Shown here one piece after another: positions 11,632 through 20,490 of a stretch of 51,724 bases of DNA. The notes under the pieces are model-generated. The model did not search any database. It had not been told where the DNA came from and worked only from the letters and a program-made list of their open reading frames with translations. Source of the stretch: Candidatus Woesebacteria bacterium RIFCSPHIGHO2_02_FULL_42_20. GTDB lineage: Bacteria > Patescibacteriota > Microgenomatia > UBA8517. Position numbers and translations under genes: made by a program. The DNA is taken from contig MGGS01000001.1 of assembly GCA_001792535.1 (NCBI GenBank), forward strand, positions 175,685 to 227,408. The letters run 5' to 3'. Positions within the stretch are counted from its first letter, which is position 1; the number at the start of each line of letters is the position of its first letter.

Positions 11632-12552
11632 TCAACGTCCTTTTCCATGAAAGGCTTCGTGGATTTCTTTGAGTTGTTTATTGGTGACGTGGGTATAAAT
11701 TTGAGTTGTTGAGATATTTTTGTGCCCAAGCATTTCCTGGACAGACCTAATATCCGCCCCCGCCATCAATAAATCAGTCGCAAAGCTGTGTCGCAGTACA
11801 TGCGGCGTAGCCTCCACTGGAAGTTTTATTTTTCTGACGTATTTTTTTACCATTCTCTGGACCGATCGGGGAGTGAGCCGCATTTTTTCGTCAGATATTG
11901 ATGGGTCTGTCCTTCCTATATGGTGAATAAATAGGGGGCCATGGTTATCTCTTCGGGCGTCCAAATATTTGCCAAGCCAAACGGCCGCACGGGAAGAGAG
12001 AAATACTACCCTTGCCCGTCCCCCTTTACCCACAACTCCGAATTCACGTCTATCAAGGTCCACTTTGTCACGATTTAAACCAACAAGCTCGGATACCCGC
12101 AAACCAGTTGAAAACAGCAATTCCAAAATCGCTTTGTCACGCTTACCATTAGAAGTAGACAAGCTCGGCGCGTTGAGCAATCTGTCAACCTGATCACCGG
12201 ATAAAAATTTCACTTTCCTGTCTTCCACTTTGGGTAAATCGATTTTCTCGGGCGCCATTACCTTGATGTCCATTTTAGTAAGCCATTTCAAAAGCGAGCG
12301 CAGTGCGATTGCATGATAGCCTTGTGTTCGCCGTGACAAATCAAGACGCGATAAATAAACCCTGTAGTGTCTCACTAACTCCGGATTTATTTCAGAGATT
12401 TTGGGCGAGTAACCTTCAGCCACTAACCAGCTTGTAAAACGGTTCAGATAGTGTCTATAGTTTCGAAGTGTCAACGGTGAAGATCCTTTCTCTACCTCTA
12501 AATATTCCAAAAAGTCATTTATTTTATTTTGAAGTTCGTTCTGGGCAGACAT
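11632..12552 (-). CDS. xerC: Tyrosine recombinase XerC/XerD-like
   Basis: Site-specific recombinase that resolves chromosome dimers at dif, 306 aa, the normal Xer length. An N-terminal SAM-like core-binding domain (about residues 8-90) precedes the catalytic domain. All catalytic residues are visible: R152 (STGLRVSEL), K176 (VVGKGGRARVV), H251 and R254 (PHVLRHSFA), H277 (LGHKNISTTQIY) and nucleophile Y286. No second xer is seen in the window. A single-Xer system is possible, so the symbol is only approximate (xerC/xerD/xerA-like). A long AT-rich intergenic region lies upstream. Confidence 0.92.
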   Translation of the reverse strand: MSAQNELQNKINDFLEYLEVEKGSSPLTLRNYRHYLNRFTSWLVAEGYSPKISEINPELVRHYRVYLSRLDLSRRTQGYHAIALRSLLKWLTKMDIKVMAPEKIDLPKVEDRKVKFLSGDQVDRLLNAPSLSTSNGKRDKAILELLFSTGLRVSELVGLNRDKVDLDRREFGVVGKGGRARVVFLSSRAAVWLGKYLDARRDNHGPLFIHHIGRTDPSISDEKMRLTPRSVQRMVKKYVRKIKLPVEATPHVLRHSFATDLLMAGADIRSVQEMLGHKNISTTQIYTHVTNKQLKEIHEAFHGKGR

Positions 12553-12576
12553 AATAAAAAGATATCAAGTGATTAG

Positions 12577-12620
12577 ATATTAAGATATTGGAAGTGGCGT
12601 GTCAACATTGTGCGACACTA
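12577..12620 (-). promoter_or_regulatory. Possible xer promoter with inverted repeat
   Basis: On the minus strand TTGACA (12607-12602) precedes TAATAT (12582-12577) with a long 19-bp spacer. GTGTC at 12601-12605 and GACAC at 12616-12620 form an inverted repeat over the -35 box. This could be an operator. The evidence is modest. Confidence 0.3.
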
Positions 12621-12621
12621 A

Positions 12622-12960
12622 TCAATTAGACACCAAATCTTTAACTTCTGCCCATGGCTCAAATTGTAATGTTGTCCATGCGCCATGAATCTTAACTTTG
12701 TAAATCTCAAGTTGAGGTGAAATAAGCAATTTTGAGTTATACCTTTCTATTAGAACTTGTGGTTTTCTAGAAACTCTTCCGGAACGAGCCAATCTTAATA
12801 TTAATAATCGATCAACATCTTCGTCCTCATTATATCCATAAACAAAAACAACAAGCAAAAGTATATACCTTATCACCGAACAAGTACATAGGGGAGAGGG
12901 CAAAAATTTCCCTTGAAAATCAAGCTCACTACATTCGGCTTTACTTTGGTTAAAATACAA
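12622..12960 (-). CDS. Hypothetical protein, doubtful
   Basis: A 112-codon frame. The C-terminal half (RLARSGRVSRKPQVLIERYNS, then KVKIHGAWTTLQFEPWAEVKDL) looks protein-like, with a sensible charge pattern. The N-terminal third is Cys- and hydrophobic-rich and resembles non-coding translation. The real gene may be shorter, starting within the frame. No family is recognised. It lies between xer and the AT-rich gap. Confidence 0.3.
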   Translation of the reverse strand: MYFNQSKAECSELDFQGKFLPSPLCTCSVIRYILLLVVFVYGYNEDEDVDRLLILRLARSGRVSRKPQVLIERYNSKLLISPQLEIYKVKIHGAWTTLQFEPWAEVKDLVSN

Positions 12961-13474
12961 AGGGGAAATTTTAAAAAAACGGGTACACCAAAAATGTTTA
13001 TCAGAAGTAATTTCTAATTAAAAAGTAAAGACATTTATATTTTATCAGAGATGGTTAAAGCACTCTCCTCTGTGTATATTTTTAATAACGTCGCAAAAGT
13101 ATTATTGTGCGACTATATACTTATGCTTCTCTTCCGTTGGAGGATGGTAGTAGGAAAAAACATTAATCCTCTATGACATTCATCGAAAGTACAGGCGTTC
13201 ACTTTCCCCAAAAAAGATTATAATTTTAGATTTTGTTAGGTGCTTCCCTCGGGGCATTGTTTATCTAAGACATTTATCCACAATCGTGGCTGGCAAGCCC
13301 TATCAAACTATATCAATTAAAGCTAACTTCGGGTTTTGTATGTCCTATAATATAAGATATTTATAATTAATTATTTATGTTCGTGAAAAGTAAAGGATAC
13401 AGGCGTGAAAAATAGCCTATAATAAATAGCTCTGGGTGCCAATCCCCTTTTCCCCAATCAACGGCCTACAAAAT
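12961..13474. other. AT-rich non-coding region with a perfect DnaA-box 9-mer
   Basis: About 0.5 kb without a convincing reading frame, the longest gap in an otherwise compact window. It holds an exact consensus DnaA box, TTATCCACA, at 13274-13282, and a TGTGTATA at 13073-13080 that is a near match in inverse orientation. GTGCG-N9-TTATG at 13107-13125 resembles parts of a dif site. There are AT-only tracts around 13340-13380. No known structured RNA signature was recognised. It could hold a replication or segregation site, an unknown RNA, or a decayed gene. Confidence 0.45.
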
Positions 13475-14245
13475 TTAGCCGCCCCAGCGAGTGACAAAAA
13501 GCATTGCGCTAAACACCAAAACTCCAAGCATGACATAATCTTTGACGGTTTGTCTAAAGAGTCTGTCTTCGATATAGCTTTGGCCAAGCCCGAGAAAAAT
13601 ATAGATCGCGGCCGTAATAAAAATTGACCCCACGACAACAGTAACAGGCCAAAAATACAAAATCGCAGCTATTTGACCGACTAAGTAGGCGGACACGCCA
13701 GACAAAGCGTTAATTTCCAACCTAAATTCTTTACTTAAGTCACTCGACCAAAAACCCTGGACAAACAATAAAAAGGAAACAAACATAACTGAAGCTACAT
13801 GCAAAAATATATCCGCTTTGATCGAAAATATAGCGTCAAAAACAAGAAACGAGGTAATCAACGTTAAAACAAAACCCACACCTTTTGCCGCCCGCGCCAA
13901 AGCGATTGTTCTAATTGCAGCAACTGTAAAGATGTTGCTTGTAAGACACAAGGAGTAAACACCCAACCAATAAAAGATTAAAACAGGAACCCGTGTAAAC
14001 ATACTAGAAGGCAATAGAAACCAAAATAACCCCACACCGATGGTGAACATCGGTGGCAATATAAGCGAATAAAGCGTGGCATTTCTCCCTAGGCCGTCTT
14101 TAAGCGACCAAGAAAACAAGACAACTGAAAGTACGGTTAAACCTGAAATACCCAATAGTCTATATTGGTCTTCCACTAGTTGAACCAACAAAAAACCCAA
14201 AGTAAGTGCTACAGAAGTGAATATAAATTTTTTTCTTTTACTCAC
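13475..14245 (-). CDS. Conserved-looking polytopic membrane protein
   Basis: 256 aa with about 7-8 predicted membrane helices spread evenly from residue 8 to the end, linked by short basic loops such as RTIALARAAKG and DRLFRQTVKDY. No catalytic motif was seen and no family is assigned. The gene is 12 nt downstream of yebC on the same strand, so it is probably co-transcribed with it. Confidence 0.65.
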   Translation of the reverse strand: MSKRKKFIFTSVALTLGFLLVQLVEDQYRLLGISGLTVLSVVLFSWSLKDGLGRNATLYSLILPPMFTIGVGLFWFLLPSSMFTRVPVLIFYWLGVYSLCLTSNIFTVAAIRTIALARAAKGVGFVLTLITSFLVFDAIFSIKADIFLHVASVMFVSFLLFVQGFWSSDLSKEFRLEINALSGVSAYLVGQIAAILYFWPVTVVVGSIFITAAIYIFLGLGQSYIEDRLFRQTVKDYVMLGVLVFSAMLFVTRWGG

Positions 14246-14257
14246 GGGCGCTGTTTA

Positions 14258-14977
14258 CTATTCACGAATTTCCACGTTTGAGTGAACCTTCTGAACATCC
14301 TCATGGGCAGCCAAACTATCCAGAAAAGTTAATACTTTCTGGGTTTTTTCCAAACCCTGTATCTCTTGGTAATTTACCGGTTTTTGAGTAAGTTCCGAGG
14401 ATAATACTTCAAAACCTTTTTCTTTAATTAGCGCGAGCTTAGAAGCAAATTCGGACGGATCTGTATAAACGTCGATTACCTCACCAACGTCCTCTACTTC
14501 CTCGACACCCAAATCAATCAAGTTTAATATTTGTTCCTCACCGTTTCCCACCTTTTTAATTTCTATATACGCCTTCTGCTCAAAATTATGTGCTACTGCA
14601 CCGGGCCCGCCCATATGGCCCCCTCCCCTCTCGAAAATATTTTTAATTTCCTGGCCAGTTCTATTTCTATTATCAGTTGTCACTTCCATCATAACCGCAA
14701 TCCCTTCGGGGCCAAAACCTTCATAAATAACCTCTTCCAACTTGCCGCTGCCTTCGGCCGAAGCGATCGCGCGTTCAATATTTGACTTAGGCATATTTTC
14801 TGCTTTTGCCCTGTCAATCGCCATTCTGAGTTTAAAATTTGAACCCGGATCCGGTCCGCTCCCTAACTTTGCAGCAATAGTAATTGCGCGTGCAAGCTTG
14901 CTAAAAAGCGCACCGCGTTTAGCATCTTTTACACCTTTTTGTCTGTGAATCGTCGCCCACTTACTGTGCCCCGACAT
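14258..14977 (-). CDS. yebC: YebC/PmpR (TACO1) family protein
   Basis: 239 aa from the ATG at 14977. The diagnostic start MSGHSKWATIHRQKGVKDAKRG is followed by FSKLARAITIAAKLG, then NLRMAID-like and PKSNIERAI blocks, and GYEGFGPEGIAVMMEVTTDNRNRT-like sequence. All three YebC domains are present at standard length. The family has been described both as transcription regulators and as ribosome-associated factors that help translate proline-rich stretches. EF-P, which has the latter role, is also in this window. The start is fixed by the motif. The -10 box lies only 7 nt upstream, so the mRNA is probably leaderless. Confidence 0.95.
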   Translation of the reverse strand: MSGHSKWATIHRQKGVKDAKRGALFSKLARAITIAAKLGSGPDPGSNFKLRMAIDRAKAENMPKSNIERAIASAEGSGKLEEVIYEGFGPEGIAVMMEVTTDNRNRTGQEIKNIFERGGGHMGGPGAVAHNFEQKAYIEIKKVGNGEEQILNLIDLGVEEVEDVGEVIDVYTDPSEFASKLALIKEKGFEVLSSELTQKPVNYQEIQGLEKTQKVLTFLDSLAAHEDVQKVHSNVEIRE

Positions 14978-14984
14978 TGAAGTT

Positions 14985-15022
14985 ATTATACACCTTGACA
15001 ATCACCTATTCATATCTATACT
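14985..15022. promoter_or_regulatory. Divergent promoters for yebC and the TPR gene
   Basis: Rightward: perfect TTGACA at 14995-15000, a 16-bp spacer, and TATACT at 15017-15022. Leftward: TATAAT at 14990-14985, 7 nt from the yebC ATG. The two promoters overlap, so they may interfere with each other. Confidence 0.6.
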
Positions 15023-15051
15023 TTAATGCAGTCGAACAGACAATTAATAAA

Positions 15052-15744
15052 ATGAACGACGAGCTTGCCCAAATAGCGATTTCCGCTGCTTTTGCCGGTA
15101 GTTGGAAACAAGCAATTAGCGTCAACAAAAAAATTCTTAAAGATAACACCTCCGACATAGACGCCTTGAATAGACTCGCCCGTGCCTACGCGGAATGCGG
15201 GAAAAACACCCAGGCAATTTCAACCAGCAAAAAGGTCCTGAAAATTGACCCTGTTAATCCAATCGCCAGTAAATGTCTTGCAAAGTGGAAAGCTTCAAGT
15301 GCCCCCAAAAAAGAAGGTGCCATAACAAGTAATGTAGATGACTTTTTGGAAGAACCCGGTAAAACCAAAATTGTCAAACTTTTGCACTTAGGAGACCTAA
15401 AAGTTGTCAATTGCCTGACCTCCGGCGACGAGGTTAAACTCCTTTGCCATGCTCACAGAGTTTCTGTCACTACCGAGGGCGGCAAATACATTGGCAGATT
15501 AGCCGACGACGTATCAATGAAACTCCGAAATTTAATCAAAAACGGTTACCTTTACAAAATTATTATGAAGTCCGTGAGTGACGCCGATATCAAAATATTC
15601 ATCCGCGAAACCCGGCGCGGAACAGGAATGGAAAACCTCCCCTCGTTCCCCGCCGAAAAAATTACCTACATCGCGTACACGCCACCGCCTTTAATAAAAC
15701 AAAGCCAAACGCAAGCTTCATTCCATGAAGAGCTACAAGAATAA
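15052..15744 (+). CDS. TPR protein with C-terminal HIRAN-like domain
   Basis: 230 aa from the ATG at 15052. Residues 1-75 form two to three tetratricopeptide units (AGSWKQAISVNKKILKDN, then ALNRLARAYAECGKNTQAIS, then KKVLKIDPVNPIASKCL). A linker and a C-terminal domain follow, with VKLLCHAHRVSVTTEGGKYIGRLADDVSMKLRNLI. That domain recalls the HIRAN-type fold but is not certain. It is probably a cytoplasmic protein-interaction factor. The gene has its own consensus promoter, and its 3' end overlaps the opposing gene by 12 bp. Confidence 0.7.
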   Translation: MNDELAQIAISAAFAGSWKQAISVNKKILKDNTSDIDALNRLARAYAECGKNTQAISTSKKVLKIDPVNPIASKCLAKWKASSAPKKEGAITSNVDDFLEEPGKTKIVKLLHLGDLKVVNCLTSGDEVKLLCHAHRVSVTTEGGKYIGRLADDVSMKLRNLIKNGYLYKIIMKSVSDADIKIFIRETRRGTGMENLPSFPAEKITYIAYTPPPLIKQSQTQASFHEELQE

Positions 15745-16653
15745 TTTATTTCCCACAATAACTTCAATACCAAAGTTACCCCCTGGTAAATTATTGCTTT
15801 CCTCACACCCAAAAATTCTCGCAAACTTTCGTCTTGTATAGCCATCGGTGCTTTTTACCAGACATCCGTCGTCCAAACTGATCCCTTCTTTAGTTTCAAG
15901 TAAAGCAATTTCCGGTCCCAATATTTCCACTATTTTCCCCAGTTTTTTCGCCTTTAACCAACTGTCCGGCGCCGAATACACAACAACGTTCAAATTTTTG
16001 CCTGTAATTAGCGGGTCGGAAAAAACTCCCAACATTCTTGCAGGAATGTTATCCTCGACAACAACAAACCCCTCTTCCCCACCGACGAGCCGTACACTTT
16101 TAACAAACGACGGATAATCATCCAGATTAATTTCTACATAACCTTCATTCGAAAGTTTTAGTCCATACAAAAAAATCCTAATTTTATCTCCTATATTAAG
16201 ATCCGATTCAAATGGCAAAAAAATTGCCTGCAGACGATCTAAAGAATTACCGGTTAACAAGGCGGCCCCCGATTCCTCAACCCAGGACTCGACCGGGAAA
16301 CCAAACGCAGCAATCACCGTTTCCTGTAAAAGAAGACCACCAATCTTTTCGTTTTGAGAAAACAGCCAAAGATTTTTAATTTTTAATTTACCGTAGTCAC
16401 GGGCCACATCAACTTCGATATCCCCCGGTACATTGACTTTAATAACCGACCCGGACTGTGAATGAAAAGTGTAAAGAGTCACGGTGCCGCTTTCACCGGA
16501 AGTAACAAAGGTGAAATTGGAGCTTCCGTCCCAATATGCTTTCCTCAAAAGAACAAAAACAAGTGCCAATCCTAATAAAACGGCCAGGCAAATCACCTTC
16601 CACAAAAAGCTAACGGACCGGCTCTTTTTTTTTGAGGCAAGTCTTCTTCTCAT
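15733..16653 (-). CDS. LCP/LytR_C-like cell-envelope protein
   Basis: 306 aa with a basic N-terminus, one transmembrane helix (LWKVICLAVLLGLALVFVLL, residues 16-36) and an extracytoplasmic part. Residues 55-200 show the pattern of divergent CPR LytR-CpsA-Psr proteins: TLYTFHSQSGSVIKVNVPGDIEVDVARDYG. Residues 230-300 (NLNVVVYSAPDS, KLGKIVEILGPEIALLETKEG) resemble the LytR_C domain. The Arg-rich LCP catalytic residues are not clear, so transfer of cell-wall polymers is only a guess. It adjoins the antiporter gene without a gap. Confidence 0.5.
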   Translation of the reverse strand: MRRRLASKKKSRSVSFLWKVICLAVLLGLALVFVLLRKAYWDGSSNFTFVTSGESGTVTLYTFHSQSGSVIKVNVPGDIEVDVARDYGKLKIKNLWLFSQNEKIGGLLLQETVIAAFGFPVESWVEESGAALLTGNSLDRLQAIFLPFESDLNIGDKIRIFLYGLKLSNEGYVEINLDDYPSFVKSVRLVGGEEGFVVVEDNIPARMLGVFSDPLITGKNLNVVVYSAPDSWLKAKKLGKIVEILGPEIALLETKEGISLDDGCLVKSTDGYTRRKFARIFGCEESNNLPGGNFGIEVIVGNKLFL

Positions 16654-18264
16654 TTATAAAGGTTTTTTCGCCTCCAGTTTCCTTTTAAGCAGACCTCGTA
16701 AATAAACACCGGCAACAACTTCCGGAACTACCACCATGTCTGCGCCCAATTTTTTGAGGACTTCGGCATCGCTTTTCGTCTTTGCACTAGTAATTACTTT
16801 TGTGGCGATTTTTTTATTACGAACATACTCTAAAAGTTTCTCATTGTCGTCAAGAGTAGGTACCGTTGAAATAATAAGCTTGGCCTTCTCCAAACTTAGC
16901 GCGTCAAGAATCTCAGGGTCACCCATATCACCAAAAACCACAGGGTGGAATTCTGGATTAAAATCCACCGACACAAACGGCATTTTAGCTTTTTCAAAAT
17001 AATTCGCCAAAACTTGCCCGGTTCTATGTATGCCGAATAAAACTACATGGTCTTTATATTGACCAGTCAAATTTAACTTAGGTTCGCCGGTGCTGTTCCT
17101 CTCAAAAACCAAAAGCAGATTTTTAATTCTTTCGAAAATTTTCTCGGAATTTAATATCAAGTAAGTAGATGCTGTCATTGTAATTATGCCAACTAACACC
17201 ACTGTCGACATATCCGAGTCGCCCACGTGGCCCAAAGTTAACCCCATAGCCATAATAATGAGCGAGAACTCCGAAATTTGCGCAACGGTTACCGAGGCCA
17301 AAAAGGAGGTTCGCCTGCGATAGCCCAAAAAGCCCATGATCGACAGAACGATAACAGGGTTACCGACCAGCACAAATACAGAGAACACGATTGCCGGCAA
17401 AATTACCGCACCCGAACCCGTAAGATTTAATGTTGTCCCAAGGTAAAGAAAAAAGAGTGCCAAGAAAAAGTCCCTTAACGGTCGGACTCGGCTAGCCACT
17501 TCCAAGTGCTCCGGTAAATTGGCAAGTGCGAGACCAGCCAAAAACCCGCCTACTTCCAGTGTAAACCCCAAAGGTCCGCCGACTAGACTTGCAACGCCAA
17601 GCACCCAAGCTATTGAACCCACAAATAAAAGCTCGGGACTGCTACCGAGAACTTTTTCAAAAAGGTTAGGTATTACTTTTTTGGAAAGATGCCAAACTAA
17701 AGCAAGAAGAATTGTACCTTTGACAAAAAGTAAAATCATTGAAACCGCACTTGTATCTCCGGACCGGATGCCTGCCAAAAACATAAGTACCAAAACAGCG
17801 AAAAAATCCTGAACCAACAAAAAGCCTACGGAAATTTTCCCATACAGGCTGCCGAGGTCATTTTTCTCTCCCAAAAGTTTTACAATAATAATGGTCGAAG
17901 AAAACGTCAGTGCAATCGCAATATAAACCGCCACCAGCGGACCGTAACCCAAAGCGCTTGCAAGTAAAAAACCGAGTATGCTGGTGAAAGCTATCTGACC
18001 AAAACCGGTCATAATCGAAGCTCGACCAATCGAGGGAAGTTCGCTGATATTCATTTCCAGGCCGACCAAAAACAATAACAGGGCTACCCCAATCTGACCT
18101 AAGCCGGAAAGCGATTCCGAATAATCCAGATTAATTACTCCCGTGTTGGCCAGAATCAATCCAGCGAGGAGGTATCCGATAATAATCGGCTGTTTGAAGG
18201 CGCGGACAATTGCTGCTCCCACGGCGGCTAAACAAAGTAACAAGCTTACCTGGTAAAAGTTCAT
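16654..18264 (-). CDS. CPA2 monovalent cation:proton antiporter with TrkA-N domain
   Basis: 536 aa. Residues 1-390 hold 12-13 membrane helices of the Na+/H+ exchanger superfamily: KQPIIIGYLLAGLILANTG, FLVGLEMNISEL, LTFSSTIIIVKLLGEK, and GFLLVQDFFAVLVLM with the Gln-Asp pair characteristic of KefB/KefC-type CPA2 carriers. Residues 410-536 form a Rossmann RCK/TrkA-N domain (DHVVLFGIHRTGQVLANYFEKAKMPFVSVD), which binds nucleotides and gates transport. It probably moves K+ or Na+ against H+. It is immediately upstream of the LytR_C-like gene. Confidence 0.9.
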   Translation of the reverse strand: MNFYQVSLLLCLAAVGAAIVRAFKQPIIIGYLLAGLILANTGVINLDYSESLSGLGQIGVALLLFLVGLEMNISELPSIGRASIMTGFGQIAFTSILGFLLASALGYGPLVAVYIAIALTFSSTIIIVKLLGEKNDLGSLYGKISVGFLLVQDFFAVLVLMFLAGIRSGDTSAVSMILLFVKGTILLALVWHLSKKVIPNLFEKVLGSSPELLFVGSIAWVLGVASLVGGPLGFTLEVGGFLAGLALANLPEHLEVASRVRPLRDFFLALFFLYLGTTLNLTGSGAVILPAIVFSVFVLVGNPVIVLSIMGFLGYRRRTSFLASVTVAQISEFSLIIMAMGLTLGHVGDSDMSTVVLVGIITMTASTYLILNSEKIFERIKNLLLVFERNSTGEPKLNLTGQYKDHVVLFGIHRTGQVLANYFEKAKMPFVSVDFNPEFHPVVFGDMGDPEILDALSLEKAKLIISTVPTLDDNEKLLEYVRNKKIATKVITSAKTKSDAEVLKKLGADMVVVPEVVAGVYLRGLLKRKLEAKKPL

Positions 18265-18281
18265 TTATTTCTTTTTCAAGC

Positions 18282-19019
18282 TTACTTGCTTTGGGTTTTA
18301 GTTTCAAGAGACTCTAAAGCAGCACCAAGCTCGCCGGGGAATTGCGAAACAAAGTCAACATTTTTGCCCGACTCGGGGTGTAGAAAGCTAATCCTTGATG
18401 CATGCAAAAACAGCCGGTTGCACCACCTACGATCGGCCCGTGCTGTTTTTCTACCGGCGTAAAAACTGTCACCTACCACAGGATGGCCGATATGCTTTAA
18501 GTGAATTCGAATCTGATGAGTTCTACCCGTATGAGGGTGAAGCTCGAGTAATGAAAATTTATCTCCAAACTGTTTAACCAGTTTATATTCTGTCCTTGCT
18601 TCCCTTCCGCCGGGTAAAACGCCGAATCTGTCTTTTCTCCAGGGCAATCTCCCGACAGGTGCATCAATAATCCCCTCCTCTGGGCTGACTTTCCCATGAA
18701 CTAAAGCCAAATAAGTTTTTTTGACCTTCCGCATTTTAAACTGCATTTGCAGATTTTCAAACGCTTTGACTGTCTTTGCGACAATCAAAAGTCCGCTGGT
18801 TTCTTTATCGAGCCTGTGAACAATCCCCGATCTAAATTCACGGCTTTTTGCCAACGGATAATCTCTTTTTTTGAGCCACTCTTGAAGCACTTTTTGGCCT
18901 TTTGTAGTCAAGGCTTCGTTCACAATCCATCTCGAAGGTTTATCGAGCACAATAAAAGTGTCATCTTCGAATATAATTCTAGGAGGTCGCAAATGATTAC
19001 TTTTCTTTTTTTCTCTCAC
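18282..19019 (-). CDS. rluD: RluA-family pseudouridine synthase
   Basis: 245 aa from a GTG at 19019. The catalytic motif HRLDKETSGLLIVAKT is present (D71), followed by KTYLALVHGKV, ARTEYKLV and the PHTGRTHQIRIHLKHIGHPVVGD block. These define the RluA/C/D family, which converts uridines to pseudouridine in 23S rRNA or tRNA. There is no N-terminal S4 RNA-binding domain. The target cannot be told from sequence, so the symbol is approximate. A start at 19052 is also possible but would extend further into traR. The chosen start overlaps the end of traR by 23 nt, which suggests coupled translation. Confidence 0.88.
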   Translation of the reverse strand: MREKKKSNHLRPPRIIFEDDTFIVLDKPSRWIVNEALTTKGQKVLQEWLKKRDYPLAKSREFRSGIVHRLDKETSGLLIVAKTVKAFENLQMQFKMRKVKKTYLALVHGKVSPEEGIIDAPVGRLPWRKDRFGVLPGGREARTEYKLVKQFGDKFSLLELHPHTGRTHQIRIHLKHIGHPVVGDSFYAGRKTARADRRWCNRLFLHASRISFLHPESGKNVDFVSQFPGELGAALESLETKTQSK

Positions 19020-19386
19020 AGTCGACACAGATTGTAGCCTCAGGATAAACAATAAGACGGTCTGTATCGATCATTTTGCCGCAGTTTTCACATATTCCAT
19101 ATTTTCCAATTTTAATTCGAGCCAAGGCCTTCCTGGTCTGAATTATATTTCTTACAATCTGGTTTTTAATTGCAGTAGTTCTGGCGTGACCGAATTGCTC
19201 ATCTGCCTCGGTGTCCGGCGCTGCGTTATCAGTTACTCGGCTATCCTGGGAAAAAGGATCCTCGTTTGAGATTTCTTCCTTTCGCTTCTGTAAGTTTTTC
19301 AGTTGATCGCCCAAAAAGTTACCTACAGGCGCAAGCAGACTTTTTGGAAAAACAACCGTATCCTTGTTTTTATTTTTACGTTTCAT
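18997..19386 (-). CDS. TraR/DksA-type C4 zinc-finger protein
   Basis: 129 aa. The C-terminal zinc finger (C99-x2-C102 in ICENCGK and C120-x2-C123 in ICVDCERKKEK) and the preceding helix ALARIKIGKYG are characteristic of TraR/DksA proteins, which enter the RNA polymerase secondary channel. The N-terminal half is basic and then acidic (SNEDPFSQDSRVTDNAAPDTEAD), giving the usual coiled-coil plus acidic tip. The TATICVDC region matches the family. It is upstream of the pseudouridine synthase, with overlap. Confidence 0.85.
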   Translation of the reverse strand: MKRKNKNKDTVVFPKSLLAPVGNFLGDQLKNLQKRKEEISNEDPFSQDSRVTDNAAPDTEADEQFGHARTTAIKNQIVRNIIQTRKALARIKIGKYGICENCGKMIDTDRLIVYPEATICVDCERKKEK

Positions 19387-19390
19387 TTAA

Positions 19391-19990
19391 TTAATGTCTA
19401 CTTAATCTTATCAAGCAGACAACTAACAACAAACTGACCAGAAATGATGGCAGCACATCAATTTTACCTAAAAAGGATATCATATTCGGGAAAAAAAGTG
19501 CAACTGGAATCCTAGTCACAAAAAAAACAATTAACACCGAAAGCGCGGAAAAGCCGATTTTGCCGGACTTATACCAAGACAGCGATTTATACCTGGTTTT
19601 CAGGTAGTAATACAAAAGTATCAGCCAGAGAACAAATACACCAGCTGCAAAAGTAGAGGGGCTATAAAGGCTCAAAAACAGCCCCGTCATAGCGCATTCC
19701 ATTAAAAATAGAAGTGAAAGAACTCCGGACTCGACTGCGTCAAGTAGTCGAATGCCGGTTTTTGCAACACCTAAAAGCAATCCGAAACACATTCCCAAAA
19801 CAGCCGCCCATAGCCAAATGCCACGGTTAATGACGGATGAAAGAAATAAACCTGCAAACACAAAAAAGAGTACACTAAAGCCAAAAGTAAATATTGAGTT
19901 TATTTTATAATCTTCTCGAAGCCCCTTCCACAAAGTAAACAAAAAAACAATCGATCCGATTAGAAGGGAAATAAAAAGAAAAATTGACAT
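19391..19990 (-). CDS. Polytopic membrane protein of unknown function
   Basis: 199 aa with 6-7 predicted membrane helices. Charged residues such as GLREDYK, KTGIRLLDAVESG and KTRYKSLSWYKSGK are placed between helices. The RLLDAVESG and KSGKIGF stretches faintly recall prolipoprotein diacylglyceryl transferase-like proteins, but the diagnostic motifs are not visible. It is directly upstream of traR, with 4 nt between them. Confidence 0.6.
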   Translation of the reverse strand: MSIFLFISLLIGSIVFLFTLWKGLREDYKINSIFTFGFSVLFFVFAGLFLSSVINRGIWLWAAVLGMCFGLLLGVAKTGIRLLDAVESGVLSLLFLMECAMTGLFLSLYSPSTFAAGVFVLWLILLYYYLKTRYKSLSWYKSGKIGFSALSVLIVFFVTRIPVALFFPNMISFLGKIDVLPSFLVSLLLVVCLIRLSRH

Positions 19991-20011
19991 CAATAGTAAT
20001 CAAATTATACA
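19984..20011 (+). promoter_or_regulatory. Promoter of the DUF457-like gene
   Basis: TTGACA at 19984-19989, a 16-bp spacer, and TATACA at 20006-20011. It overlaps the start codon of the divergent membrane-protein gene. Confidence 0.6.
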
Positions 20012-20028
20012 CTAAACCACTAATAGTT

Positions 20029-20490
20029 ATGTTGGAAACTCCTCACGTTGCAGTTGCGGCAGCGATAGCAGCCAAAATTCCTAACCCGTTTATCTCCCTC
20101 CCGTTGGCTCTTGCCAGTCATTTTCTCCTCGAGCGTGTCCCCCACTGGAACCCTCATCTTATGACTGAGACAAAAAAGTTCGGTAAGCCGACTTCCGCAA
20201 GTGCCAAAATTATTGCTTTGGACGTTGCGGCTTCTTTGGTAACAGGCTTTTCCGTCGCTTCGGCCTCCGCTCAAAACACTTCTCACTATTTCCTTATCCT
20301 GTCTGCCTGCCTGCTTTCCGTCCTGCCCGACCTTGTCGAAAGTCCTTATTTTTTTCTCAAGGTGCGAAATAAGTTTATGGAAAAATGGATTGCATTTCAG
20401 GGGTCGATACAAAACGACACAACGCCATTTATAGGTTTAGCTACTCAGGCCGCAACTTACGCGCTTGCTTTGCTGATAGCTTTTAACTAG
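20029..20490 (+). CDS. Small membrane protein, DUF457/YdjM-like
   Basis: 153 aa from the ATG at 20029. The start MLETPHVAVAAAIAAKIPNPF, then LPLALASHFLLERVPHWNPH, matches the histidine-containing membrane proteins annotated as metal-dependent hydrolase YdjM/DUF457. The conserved His residues of TPH, SH and PHW are present. Later segments (LILSACLLSVLPDLVES and the C-terminal helix) are hydrophobic. No activity has been firmly established for this family. The 3' end overlaps efp by 8 bp, tail to tail. Confidence 0.7.
   Translation: MLETPHVAVAAAIAAKIPNPFISLPLALASHFLLERVPHWNPHLMTETKKFGKPTSASAKIIALDVAASLVTGFSVASASAQNTSHYFLILSACLLSVLPDLVESPYFFLKVRNKFMEKWIAFQGSIQNDTTPFIGLATQAATYALALLIAFN

Noticed and set aside
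13105-13132. dif site
   Set aside because: GTGCG and TTATG half-sites are present but the central spacing differs from the 11-6-11 layout; kept only as a note in the intergenic entry.
12961-13474. oriC
   Set aside because: One perfect DnaA box is not enough; dnaA and dnaN are not nearby and flanking genes do not diverge from this point.
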